From Micromonospora mirobrigensis (GTDB lineage Bacteria; Actinomycetota; Actinomycetes; Mycobacteriales; Micromonosporaceae): DNA of 64,000 bases. Made by a program: the position numbers and the translations under genes. The stretch spans positions 434,001 through 498,000 of the forward strand of contig NZ_FMCX01000002.1 in assembly GCF_900091555.1 (NCBI RefSeq), written 5' to 3'. The notes beneath the pieces were generated by a model. That model was not told the DNA's origin, ran no database searches, and saw only the letters and a program-made list of their open reading frames with translations. Numbering within the stretch: the stretch's first letter is position 1; the number at the start of each line of letters is the position of its first letter. This document shows, in pieces, positions 33,787 through 42,315 of the stretch.

Positions 33787-35781
33787 TCAGTGGACGTTCA
33801 TCGAGCCGCTGACGTGGACGTCCACGTTGGCGGCGGTGAGGTTGATGTTTCCGGTGCCGGCGTCCAGGTCGATCCGGGTGCCGGTGATGGTGATCGAGCC
33901 GTCCTGCTTGAGGACGATCTTCGAGCCGCCGCCGGCGTGCTCGATGGTGATGCTGTCGGCGGCGGCGGCGCGGGCCGGGCGGTGCCCGCGCCCCTGGAGC
34001 TGCGCGCGGCCGACCCGGACGGTCAGCTCGCCCAGCTCGATGACCCGGTTGCCGTCGCCGTCGGTCAGGTCGTGGGCGACCTTGCCGGCGTGGTCGGCGG
34101 GGACCGCGGTGTCGGCGACCGAGGAGCGGTCGGCGGCGGCCACCCCGACCGGCAGGGAGAGCCACCAGTCGCCCGGCTGGGAGACCGGCGCGTGTCCGGA
34201 GGGCCAGAGGGCACCCACGTCGACCGGGTCGTCGGGGCGGCCGTTGCGGTAGGCCAAGGCCACCCGGGTGCCCGGGTAGCGGGGCAGGATCAGCCCGCAG
34301 CCGCCCCAGGCGAACGGGGTGAGGTAGCTGACCCCGGGCAGCGGGGCGGGCTGTTCCCGGCGGGGCGGCAACCGGCGGGCGCCGTTGGGCCGGCCGTCCG
34401 GGCGGACCAGCCCCTCCCACACCGTCTCGGTCTGGGCCGGCGGCTCGACCGCGCCGGAGGCGTTGGTGGCGACCGCGCGCACCTCGCCGACCTCCAGGCC
34501 GCGGGCCTCGCCGGTGGCGGCCCGGGCGGCCCGGCGGACCGCCTCGGCGGCGGCGGTGCCGGGTGAGCCGCCGGCGGCCGGTCCCGGGGTGGGGCCGGGA
34601 CCGGCGTCGGACCAGCTGTCCCAGGCCGACGCGGTGGAGTCGATCTCCACCCCGTGCACCTCGGTGGCGAAGCCGGCGGACTTCGACAGCTGGTGGCGTA
34701 CGGAGCTGACGTAGAGCAGCTTCGCGTCCGGGCCCAGCTCCCCGGTGGACGGGGCGAACGGGGCGGCGAACGAGCCGAGCAGGGCGGCGCCGACGCTGCC
34801 CAGCGTGTTCGCCTCCTGCTGCGGGGGCGGGTCGAAGCGCAGCACGTCACCGGGCTTGACGTCGGGGCGGCCCTTGCAGGTCAGCGTCCACCCGGTCCGG
34901 GTGGGTGGCGCGGCGCCGGTGGACTCGGTGGCCGCGTACGGGTCGGTCTCCCGGGGTTCGTCCTCGGTGCACTCCAGCAGGCCGGTGGCGAGCGTCATCG
35001 GCTTCGGCGACCCCTCCGGGTACGGGATGGGCCGCTCGCCGACGTGCACGGTGCCGTCGCGGATCAGCAGCATCGACCGGCCGAACCGGTTGACCGAGTG
35101 GGCGATCGCCGTGCCGATGCGGTCCAGCGCGGCGGTGTAGAGCAGCCCCGGGCCGAGGACGAGGCGTTCCGCCCCGGCGGCCTCCGCGGTGGAGCGGGTC
35201 ATCGTGCCGTCCGGGGCGGCTCCCCAGGTGGCCACCGACACCCCGGTACGCCGGCCGATCTCCCGGACGGCGGCGGAGAAGGTCTGCGCCTCGAAGCGTT
35301 CGGTGACCCGCTGGCCGAGCCGGGCGTACGCCTGCTCGACCAGGGTCAGTTCGGTGTCGTACGTCTTGTCGCCGGTCAGCCGACGGATCTTGCGAACCCG
35401 CAGCTCGGCGACCAGCGCCTGGTCGAGTTCGGCGGCCGACGGGCCGGCGTTCAGCCCGACCAGGTTGGTGAAGAACGCCCCGACGCTGGTGTTGGCGTCG
35501 CGCCAGTAGAGGTAGAGCTTCGCCACCAGGGGCTGGTCGCCGGCGCGCAGCGCGGCGTAGTGCTCGTCGCTCAACCCCTCAATGGTGATCTTGAAGGCGC
35601 CGGGGCGGAGTCCCTCCTCCAGGGTGGCGTCGATCGAGGCGTAATGGCTTGCGCTGGAGAGGGTCAGCGGCAGCGGCGCCGTGCCGGTCGGCGTCTGCCG
35701 GTGGAACTCCAGCGTCCAGCCGGCGTCGTTGCCCACCGCGCCCTGCTTGACCTGGCTCGACTGGAACGGGGTCAGCGTCAT
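33787..35781 (-). CDS. VgrG/gpV-like central spike protein
   Basis: 664 residues. The N-terminal region resembles gpD/gp27 hub domains (WTLEFHRQTPTGTAPLPLTL, later YLYWRDANTSVGAFF and the QRVTERFEAQTFSAAVREIG segment). An OB-fold-like region follows (VSYLTPFAWGGCGLILPRYP, GTRVALAYRNGRPDDPVDVG). The C-terminus is a repetitive beta-helix with alternating Ile/Thr (SKIVLKQDGSITITGTRIDL, then TGNINLTAANVDVHVSGS), the spike needle. It overlaps the preceding gene by ATGA. This is the puncturing device of the particle and a possible cargo carrier. Confidence 0.9.
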   Translation of the reverse strand: MTLTPFQSSQVKQGAVGNDAGWTLEFHRQTPTGTAPLPLTLSSASHYASIDATLEEGLRPGAFKITIEGLSDEHYAALRAGDQPLVAKLYLYWRDANTSVGAFFTNLVGLNAGPSAAELDQALVAELRVRKIRRLTGDKTYDTELTLVEQAYARLGQRVTERFEAQTFSAAVREIGRRTGVSVATWGAAPDGTMTRSTAEAAGAERLVLGPGLLYTAALDRIGTAIAHSVNRFGRSMLLIRDGTVHVGERPIPYPEGSPKPMTLATGLLECTEDEPRETDPYAATESTGAAPPTRTGWTLTCKGRPDVKPGDVLRFDPPPQQEANTLGSVGAALLGSFAAPFAPSTGELGPDAKLLYVSSVRHQLSKSAGFATEVHGVEIDSTASAWDSWSDAGPGPTPGPAAGGSPGTAAAEAVRRAARAATGEARGLEVGEVRAVATNASGAVEPPAQTETVWEGLVRPDGRPNGARRLPPRREQPAPLPGVSYLTPFAWGGCGLILPRYPGTRVALAYRNGRPDDPVDVGALWPSGHAPVSQPGDWWLSLPVGVAAADRSSVADTAVPADHAGKVAHDLTDGDGNRVIELGELTVRVGRAQLQGRGHRPARAAAADSITIEHAGGGSKIVLKQDGSITITGTRIDLDAGTGNINLTAANVDVHVSGSMNVH

Positions 35782-36380
35782 CGGACAACCCTCCGTAGCT
35801 TCTTGTCCACCAGGTAGCGGTAGCGGAACCGGGCGCTGCCCTGCTCGGACTCGATCCGGGTGCCCGGTGGGCGCCGGCGCCAGACGAAGGCGTTGATCGG
35901 GGGCGGCCCGAACGTGTCGACGGCGCGGTCGGCGACCCGCCAGCCGACCCACAGCCAGGAGCCGTAGTCACCGGCGCCGCGTACCGTGCCGGCGGTCAGG
36001 TGCCAGCCCAGCACGACCACCTCGACCGGGCCGCAGGCCCGGCGCAGCCCGGCGGCCAGCGGCACCGAACCGAGGATCCGGGTGCCCTGGCGCACCACCA
36101 GCCGCAGCGGCGCGCGGGCCCCCACCGCGGGCAGCGGTCGTGGCGCCGGGACCGGGCGGGCGGCGGACTCGTCGGCGGAGGCGCTGACCACGGCGAGCGG
36201 GTCGGCGTCCAGCCACTGCCGGGCCAGCCCGGTGGGCAGGATCAGCACCCCGTGGGTGCCGTCGGCCAGCTCCACCCGCTGCGGCAGCCCGGCGGTCAGC
36301 GGCCGGCGCACCTCGGTGAACCCGGCGGGCGGCGCGACCGGCGTCTCGGGGACCAGGAAGCGGTCGATCGGGAAGGCCAT
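35778..36380 (-). CDS. Unknown 200-residue baseplate/hub-region protein
   Basis: 200 residues, beta-rich, with a Pro/Ala linker (ARPVPAPRPLPAVGARAPLR) between two parts. The C-terminal half (VEVVVLGWHLTAGTVRGAGD, NAFVWRRRPPGTRIESEQGS, then YLVDKKLRRVVR) is basic. I recognise no LysM motif, although this is where contractile systems keep the LysM adaptor (Afp7) between tube and spike. It may be a substitute adaptor. The start shares one base with the upstream stop (TGATG) and its own stop overlaps the spike start, so it is translated with them. Confidence 0.65.
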   Translation of the reverse strand: MAFPIDRFLVPETPVAPPAGFTEVRRPLTAGLPQRVELADGTHGVLILPTGLARQWLDADPLAVVSASADESAARPVPAPRPLPAVGARAPLRLVVRQGTRILGSVPLAAGLRRACGPVEVVVLGWHLTAGTVRGAGDYGSWLWVGWRVADRAVDTFGPPPINAFVWRRRPPGTRIESEQGSARFRYRYLVDKKLRRVVR

Positions 36381-36880
36381 CACGACCCCAGCCCGTCGGC
36401 GAGCGCGCCGACCCCGATGCTGGCCACGTCGAGCAGCTTGCCGAGCAGGCTGGGCCGGGGCACGTGGGCCATCGCGACGCTGACGTCCAGGACGTCGCGG
36501 CGGGCGGCGGAGGCGGAGACGGTCAGCGACTGCACCTGCATGTCGGTCCGGATGGTCATCGAGGTGACCAGGATCAGGCCGCCGAACCGGCCGCCGGAGT
36601 ACGCGGCCAGCGCGGTGCCCCGCTTGCTGGCCTCGGCCATCGTCTCCAGGGCCAGTTTCCAGGCGTACCGTTCGGCGCCGACCAGGACCCCGGTGAGGGT
36701 GATGGTGTCGTCGTGGGTGGCCACGATCGCCTTGTGGGCGGTGGAGCCGATCGGCGGCAGGTGGTACGTCTGGGTCAGCGAGATCGCGGTCACCGCCCAG
36801 AGCGGGATGGGCAGCACCCCGTCGCTGATCACCGCCGACGGCACGGTGCCGTACCTCATGAAGCTGCTGGTGATGCCCAT
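36380..36880 (-). CDS. Unknown 166-residue tail/baseplate component
   Basis: 166 residues: GITSSFMRYGTVPSAVISDG, then a beta segment, TLTGVLVGAERYAWKLALET as a helix following a GVLVG strand, and VTSMTIRTDMQVQSLTVSAS near the end. The pattern (short strand-rich domain, Arg/Tyr-containing helix, TMTIR strand) resembles small hub-adaptor proteins of contractile phages such as Mu- or gp53-like products, but I cannot assign a family. GGGAGGA precedes the ATG. It follows the nuclease-like gene by two bases. Confidence 0.65.
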   Translation of the reverse strand: MGITSSFMRYGTVPSAVISDGVLPIPLWAVTAISLTQTYHLPPIGSTAHKAIVATHDDTITLTGVLVGAERYAWKLALETMAEASKRGTALAAYSGGRFGGLILVTSMTIRTDMQVQSLTVSASAARRDVLDVSVAMAHVPRPSLLGKLLDVASIGVGALADGLGS

Positions 36881-36882
36881 GC

Positions 36883-38367
36883 TCAGCGTCCTCCCGGGTT
36901 GGGCCAGGGCACGGCGGTGCCGGTGGGCTCGACGGCCAGGCCCAGGTCGCGCAGTGCCTGGCTGATCTGCGTGACCTGGCCGGCGGCGCTGGTCACCCGC
37001 ATCCGCAGCCGCCGGTCCTCCAGCGCCCCGGCGATCCGGGCCGCCCGGGTGCCCTCCGGGCCGGTGCGGTTGATCCGCTCGATGTCGGCGGCGGCGTCCT
37101 CCATCCGGCCGATCGCGTCGAGCACCCGGGGGTCGGGGGTGAAGCCCGGGTCGCGGGTGCGCAGCTCGGCCAGGGCGGCCCGGAAGTTCGCCGCGTCGGT
37201 GCGCAGGTTGGTGGCCAGGTTGTCGGTGAGCGCGGTGACCGAGGAGACGCTGGCGGCCCGGTGGGATTTGTCGTCGATCAGCCAGAGCCAGCCGTCGTGA
37301 CCGATCCCGATCAGGTCGATGCCGGCCGACCGGACGTTCGCGTCGGGGCCGCGCAGGAAGAGCTCCACGCTGCTCAGCGAGAAGGCGGCGGTGTACTCGC
37401 CGACGGCCGCCCGGCCGTAGTGGGTCATCTCGCCGCGCACGTACCCCCGGAAGCCGGCGGCGTCGTCGGCGGCCCCGCCGCCCCGGCGGAAGTTGCGCCA
37501 CAGCTCGGTCAGCGCCTCCGGGTTGTGCGCGGCGACCTGCTGGAGCAGCCAGACGTCGCCGCGGGCGACCACGGCGCGCAGGTCGGCGTCGCCGATGCGG
37601 GCCAGCGCCTCGGCCAGCCGGGCCGGGTTCATCTGGAGGGCGGCGTTGCGGGCCCGGCCCAAGTCGTCCAGCGCCGCCCGCAGCCGGGCCAGTTCCTCGG
37701 CGGGGAGCCGGCCGGCGAGCGTGGCCTCCAGCTGCGCGCCGGCCTGCCGGGCGGCGTCCTCGCCCTCGGCGGAGATCCGCCGCCAGACGCCGCGCGGGTC
37801 CAGCTCGGCGGCCCGGCGCAGCGCCGCCGCCTGCTCGGGCGGGAGCCGGCGGAACGCCCCGGCCAGCTCGGCGGAGGGCTCCAGGTGCAGGCCACCCGGA
37901 CCACCGTCGGGTACGCCCTCGAACTCGTGCAGCAGGGAGCCGGCGTACGACCCGGCGTCCTCGTAGAGCCGCAGCGGTTCGTCGCCGACGATCGCCTCGC
38001 GGGGCCGGGAGAGCTCCCGCATCTCGCTGTTGAGCTGCTCGAAGTACTCGCCCAGCGTCTCCAGCCGGACCCCCTCGGGCAGGTCGCCGCCGTCGAGCAC
38101 GTGGTCGAGGATCGCGGCGATGTTGTCCCGCAGCACCGCGATGCGCTCCAGCCGGGCGCTGGCGTTGCCCAGGTGCAGGTCGCCCACGTCGTCGACGACC
38201 CGGCGGATGATGAACTCCAGCAGCGCCCGCGACCGGGGCTCGCCGCGTTCGCCGTGCTCGGCGAGGGTGCGGACGAAGGCGCGCAGCCGGGGATGGGCCT
38301 CGGCGGCGGAGCGGACCGCCGCGGCGTCGAGCATCCGGCCCACCCGGAACCGGCGCGGCGGGGTCAC
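36883..38367 (-). CDS. Tail-operon protein with C-terminal PD-(D/E)XK nuclease signature
   Basis: 494 residues. Residues 1-310 are almost entirely helical (RLERIAVLRDNIAAILDHVL, LARLRAALDDLGRARNAALQ), suited to a scaffold or delivery domain. The last 180 residues contain Glu324 (AVGEYTAAFSL), Asp351 (AGIDLIGIGHDGW) and Asp365-x-Lys367 (LWLIDDKSH), the exact Glu...Asp-x13-Asp-x-Lys arrangement of PD-(D/E)XK nucleases. A nuclease is not a normal structural tail part, so a cargo effector is the leading idea. The alternative is a tail-associated protein that merely reuses the fold. The GTG overlaps the stop of the 1072-residue protein (GTGA), which argues for tight stoichiometric coupling. Confidence 0.75.
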   Translation of the reverse strand: MTPPRRFRVGRMLDAAAVRSAAEAHPRLRAFVRTLAEHGERGEPRSRALLEFIIRRVVDDVGDLHLGNASARLERIAVLRDNIAAILDHVLDGGDLPEGVRLETLGEYFEQLNSEMRELSRPREAIVGDEPLRLYEDAGSYAGSLLHEFEGVPDGGPGGLHLEPSAELAGAFRRLPPEQAAALRRAAELDPRGVWRRISAEGEDAARQAGAQLEATLAGRLPAEELARLRAALDDLGRARNAALQMNPARLAEALARIGDADLRAVVARGDVWLLQQVAAHNPEALTELWRNFRRGGGAADDAAGFRGYVRGEMTHYGRAAVGEYTAAFSLSSVELFLRGPDANVRSAGIDLIGIGHDGWLWLIDDKSHRAASVSSVTALTDNLATNLRTDAANFRAALAELRTRDPGFTPDPRVLDAIGRMEDAAADIERINRTGPEGTRAARIAGALEDRRLRMRVTSAAGQVTQISQALRDLGLAVEPTGTAVPWPNPGGR

Positions 38368-41300
38368 GGCCGCACCACCGGCGCGCGGACCGGCCCGGCG
38401 GGGGCGGCGGGCGCCCGCTCGTGGGCGAGCACCATCAGGATGAACCGGGCGCCGTCCGGTCCGCCGACCGACTCGGTGAGCATCGCCTCCCGTTCGATGT
38501 GGGCGAGCACCGGTTCCAGGGCCTTCTGGATGATCCGGCTCATCACCTCGTTGACCAGGATCTCGGTGACGAAGGCCTGGAGCAGGTCGCGGGAGGCGGC
38601 CTCGACGATCTGCCGGCTGATCCGCCGGGCCACGTAGCCGCGCGCGGCGCGCAGGCCCGACCGCAGGCCGGCGCGGAGCCCGACCCGGCCGCCGCGCAGC
38701 ACCGCGCCGCCGACCGTGCCGGCCTCGGGCAGCAGGGACAGCACCAGGCCGAGGTACGCGGCGAAGAGCTCCACCTCCACCTCGGCGCGGGTGAGCACCA
38801 GCTCCGGGTCCAGCATGGAGCCGTAGAGGCGTTCGCGTTCCTTCGCGTGCCGGACCTCGTTGGCCGCCACCACCACGCCGGCCAGGAAGCCCAGCGGCGG
38901 GCAGAGCACCGCCAGCAGCACGATCCCGACGGTGAGTCCGAATCCGGTCAGCTCCTCCCGGCCCAGTTCGGCGCTGAACAGGGCGTCGATGCCGAGGGCG
39001 TAGAAGGTGTCCCCGCCGAAGAACTCGCCGAGTTCCTGGTGGACCTGCAGGTGGATGCCCTGGAGGGCGTACCGGCTGCCGGGGACGGTGGCGGCGGGGA
39101 TGTTGTCGCTGATCCGGCTGGCCCGGAAGGCGAACATCGCGTCGGCGCGGGCCTTGCCCAGCATCTCGGAGTTGTTGTCCCGCATCTCGTCGAGCAGCCG
39201 GCGCAGCTCGCGGCGGATCGCGGTGGGGTCGGTGCGGAACCGCTCGATCACGTCGGGCAGGTCGGTGATCTGCTTGACCAGCGGGTCGATCCCCTCGGCC
39301 TGGCCGCGCTGCATCACCATGGCCTGGTCCAGGTCGGACTCGCTCCACATCACCCCGTGCGCGTCGCGGATCCGGGCCACGCCGCCGGTGGTGACGATCT
39401 CCCCGGCGGCGCCGGCGGTGGTCAGGGTCTGCTCGGTGGCGAGGAACGCGCCGGACAGGGCGTGGGCGGCGCCGAACCAGGCGGTGGCCGGGTGCAGCTG
39501 CGAGGCGGCGGCGACCGCTCCCCCGCCCTGGCCGGTGTGGCCCTGCACCCAGGCCGCGGCGGTGTGCCGGCGCAGCCGTTCGCGCAGCCGGGACAGCTCG
39601 GCGTAGTCGGTGAGCTGGGAGACCAGCAGCCGCTCGAAGATCGGCGCGTACCGGTCGAAGTTGGCGATCCGGGCGTTGATCCCGGTGCGGGAGCTGAGCA
39701 GCAGTTGCAGCAGCAGCGCCTGGCTGCCGCTGACCAGGATCTGCCCCACCGCCGCCTCGGTGGCGGGGGTGAACTCCTCCAGGAAGTGCAGGTCCCAGGA
39801 GGCGGTCGAGTCGATCCACCCGCCGTGCACCTTGGCCCACTGCTCCGGCTGCTCGTAGGTGCGCATCACGGCCAGGGCCAGCGCGTGCAGCCGGGGCACC
39901 ACCCCGGCGAGGTGCCGCAGAAACTGCACGGCCGGTGAGGCGACCGGCCGGAAGTTCAGCGACCCGAGCGCCCCGTCCCCGTCCGGCGTGGGCTGGGTGA
40001 AGCCGTCCCGTTCGGTGACGCCGATGTACGCGCTGATCGACACCGCCCGGCCGAGCAGCGCCTCGGCGGCCTGGAGGCAGAAGTTCGCCGGGTAGTCGCA
40101 GATCTTGCCCATCTGGAGCCGGAAGGCGATGTCCTCCATCGCGCGACGCAGGCCCTCGCCCGCCCGGCCCAGGTCGTCGAGGGACGGCTCGCCGTTGAAC
40201 GGGGCGCAGCCGCGGGGCTCCCGGCCGAACAGGCCACGGCGGACCGTCGGGAACCGGCCGGGCTCCTTGCCGGGTGGCGGTGGCGGGGTGGTGGGGGCGG
40301 TGGGATCCCAGACGAAGGCCCGCCCGCCGGAGCCACTGCCCGTGCCGACGCTCGGGCCGCCGGTGCCGTCGGTGTCGCCGTCCCCGCCGCCGTCGCCGTC
40401 CCCGCCGGTGCCGCCGTCCCCGCCGGTGCCGCCGCCCGGGCCACCGGAGCCGGTCCCGCCGCCCCCGCCGGGCGGGCCACCCGGACCGGCGGGGTGGCCA
40501 CCGCGGCGCTCGACGGTGACCGGGAGCAGGTTCGCCGGGCCGGTCCAGTGCAGCTCCCGGTCGAACTCCTCGGTGCTGACCAGCAGCAGATAGCTGCCGC
40601 CGAGGGTGAGCACGATGACCGAGGTGGGTGCGGCGCCGCCGAGGCCGGCGAGGACGGCGTCGACCCGCCGGTTGATCTCCGCGTCGACCGCGGCGTCGAT
40701 CTGGTTGCCGTACTCGGCGACGCTGGTCGTGGAGCCCTGCGGCCGGGCCCGGCCGATCACCGCCCGGATGTCCGGGCCCATCAGCTCGGCGGCCGTGGCG
40801 ACCAGGGCGGCCCGGTCGGTGACCAGCCGGCGCACGGCGGTCGCCGGTCCGGCCGGCGGGTCGGTCGTCCGTTGCTCGAAGTGCGCGTGGGGGCCGGGCA
40901 CGAAGACCATCTGCCGGAAGCCGGGGAAGCCGAACCGGCTCCACGGCTGGGTGAAGACCACCACCGCCCAGGCCGGATGCCCGGCCGGGTCCGTCACCTT
41001 GGCGAGCAGGCCGCCCGGGACGCCGTCCGGGACCGGGCCGTACTGGCGCAACGCCTCGCGGACCGCGTCGCGCAGGTGCGTCCAGAGGTCACCGATCGGG
41101 CGGACCACCCAGTCGTGCGACACCGGCGTGATCACCGCCGGCTCGTCGGTGAAGTCGATCACGGCCGGATCGCCGCCGCCGGCGTAGGACGGCAGCTCGT
41201 AGGTGCGCAGCAGCGCGCTCTCCCGCATCGGGTCGGCGGTCTCCACCGGCGGCTCGCTCAGCGGCGGCGCCACCTGCTCGGGCAGACCCGGGTCGAGCCG

Positions 41301-41582
41301 GGCCGCGTCGACCGCCTCGGCGACGACGGCGCGCAGCAGGTCCTCGAAGGCCCGCCGCGCCCCGCCGGGCACGGCCGCCGCCGCGTCGCCGGTCCAGGTG
41401 AAGACCGGTTCGGTGGTACGCACCCCGAGGTAGCCGCCGCGCGGCTCGACGGCCTCGCGCCGGGACCGGTCCAGGGCGCGGGCCAGCGCGACGGCCAACG
41501 CCTCGGCGACCCGCTCCGGCGTGTCGGCCAGCGATCGCGGGTCGAGGCGGATCCGCACGGGCACGCGCACCTGCACCGGCAC
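38364..41582 (-). CDS. 1072-residue protein in tape-measure position (tape measure or large effector)
   Basis: Three visible parts. Residues 1-360 are an alpha/beta domain (VRVPVRIRLDPRSLADTPER at the start, LTLGGSYLLLVSTEEFDREL near its end). Residues about 363-440 are a flexible Gly/Asp/Pro linker (GDGGTGGDGDGGGDGDTDGT). Residues 440-1072 are a long helical part with a hydrophobic hairpin (FGLTVGIVLLAVLCPPLGF) and an amphipathic C-terminus. Gene order (sheath, tube, small protein, this) is the tape-measure slot, and the hydrophobic hairpin recalls membrane-inserting tape measures. The big globular N-terminus and glycine linker are not tape-measure-like and would suit a cargo. I see no DUF4157 or known toxin motif. 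Gene ends overlap or touch neighbours. Confidence 0.65.
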   Translation of the reverse strand: MPVQVRVPVRIRLDPRSLADTPERVAEALAVALARALDRSRREAVEPRGGYLGVRTTEPVFTWTGDAAAAVPGGARRAFEDLLRAVVAEAVDAARLDPGLPEQVAPPLSEPPVETADPMRESALLRTYELPSYAGGGDPAVIDFTDEPAVITPVSHDWVVRPIGDLWTHLRDAVREALRQYGPVPDGVPGGLLAKVTDPAGHPAWAVVVFTQPWSRFGFPGFRQMVFVPGPHAHFEQRTTDPPAGPATAVRRLVTDRAALVATAAELMGPDIRAVIGRARPQGSTTSVAEYGNQIDAAVDAEINRRVDAVLAGLGGAAPTSVIVLTLGGSYLLLVSTEEFDRELHWTGPANLLPVTVERRGGHPAGPGGPPGGGGGTGSGGPGGGTGGDGGTGGDGDGGGDGDTDGTGGPSVGTGSGSGGRAFVWDPTAPTTPPPPPGKEPGRFPTVRRGLFGREPRGCAPFNGEPSLDDLGRAGEGLRRAMEDIAFRLQMGKICDYPANFCLQAAEALLGRAVSISAYIGVTERDGFTQPTPDGDGALGSLNFRPVASPAVQFLRHLAGVVPRLHALALAVMRTYEQPEQWAKVHGGWIDSTASWDLHFLEEFTPATEAAVGQILVSGSQALLLQLLLSSRTGINARIANFDRYAPIFERLLVSQLTDYAELSRLRERLRRHTAAAWVQGHTGQGGGAVAAASQLHPATAWFGAAHALSGAFLATEQTLTTAGAAGEIVTTGGVARIRDAHGVMWSESDLDQAMVMQRGQAEGIDPLVKQITDLPDVIERFRTDPTAIRRELRRLLDEMRDNNSEMLGKARADAMFAFRASRISDNIPAATVPGSRYALQGIHLQVHQELGEFFGGDTFYALGIDALFSAELGREELTGFGLTVGIVLLAVLCPPLGFLAGVVVAANEVRHAKERERLYGSMLDPELVLTRAEVEVELFAAYLGLVLSLLPEAGTVGGAVLRGGRVGLRAGLRSGLRAARGYVARRISRQIVEAASRDLLQAFVTEILVNEVMSRIIQKALEPVLAHIEREAMLTESVGGPDGARFILMVLAHERAPAAPAGPVRAPVVRP

Positions 41583-41585
41583 CGG

Positions 41586-41840
41586 TCACACCCGCCCTTC
41601 CAGATGCTCGGCCAGCCGGCTCAACGCCAGGTCGGCGAGGTGATCGGCGTCCAGCGCCGCCCCGGCGGCGACCACCTCGATCTCGACCGGGAACTGGTAG
41701 ACGATGCTGGTCCGGTCGTCCTCGGTCACCCGTTCGGCCTCGGCCTCGCTGCCGGCGGCCGGCAGCACCAGCTCACCCGCGTGCACCAGGGCCAGCCCGG
41801 TACGCGTCACCCGGGCCGCGCGCCCCTCACCACCGGCCAC
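41586..41840 (-). CDS. Small protein between tube and tape-measure positions
   Basis: 84 residues (LALVHAGELVLPAAGSEAEA, then VYQFPVEIEVVAAGAALDAD and a C-terminal helix DHLADLALSRLAEHLEGRV). The VHAGELVLP motif is shared with some small tail proteins, where a hypothetical protein precedes the tape measure. In contractile phages this slot holds the tail-assembly chaperone, but sequence similarity cannot be judged by eye. It lies 3 bases upstream of the 1072-residue protein's start. Confidence 0.55.
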   Translation of the reverse strand: MAGGEGRAARVTRTGLALVHAGELVLPAAGSEAEAERVTEDDRTSIVYQFPVEIEVVAAGAALDADHLADLALSRLAEHLEGRV

Positions 41841-41870
41841 CGGTCGCCTCCCTCCCGGCTGGACGGTCGG

Positions 41871-42302
41871 TCATCGCGGCAACGTGGACGCGTCGCCGAC
41901 CTTCGGGTCCACCGAGGCGGCCAGGCTGAAGCCGCTGAACGTCGCCGCCGGCGCGCCGGAGATGGTGGCGGTCGTCGGCGTCGCGCTGGTGATCAGGCAG
42001 TCCCGCAGCACGAACGACGAGAACGACCAGTCGTCGCCGGTGTACTCCAGCAGGGCGATGTCGAACAGCTCGCCGTCGAGGGCCAGCTTGGTCAACCGGC
42101 CGGCCACGTCCCCGATCGCCTTCACGGTCATCGTGAAGTTCATCGACACCGGCGCGTGCACCGCGCCCATGTGGGTGACGTGGATCGAGTGCAGCGGCTC
42201 GATGTTGAGCGAGAACGACGGGGTGAACGAGTCGATCGGGCTGATCAGGACCGTCTCCGTGCCCTTGGTGTACTGCACGGCGAGTCGGGTCTTCCACTCC
42301 AT
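41871..42302 (-). CDS. Tail tube protein
   Basis: 143 residues, largely beta with one short helix, of the size and pattern of contractile tail tubes (MEWKTRLAVQYTKGTETVLI, FSLNIEPLHSIHVTHMGAVH, SMNFTMTVKAIGDVAGRLTK, ISGAPAATFSGFSLAASVDP). The protein directly follows the sheath gene, the usual tube position, and starts 13 bases after it. Stacked hexamers would form the inner channel through which cargo passes. Confidence 0.82.
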   Translation of the reverse strand: MEWKTRLAVQYTKGTETVLISPIDSFTPSFSLNIEPLHSIHVTHMGAVHAPVSMNFTMTVKAIGDVAGRLTKLALDGELFDIALLEYTGDDWSFSSFVLRDCLITSATPTTATISGAPAATFSGFSLAASVDPKVGDASTLPR

Positions 42303-42315
42303 GGCGGGTCTCTCC

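Noticed and set aside
36883..40944. A single 1353-residue protein spanning two tail-operon genes
   Set aside because: Its first two thirds are a wrong frame of the 1072-residue protein; the real gene starts at the GTG that overlaps that protein's stop.
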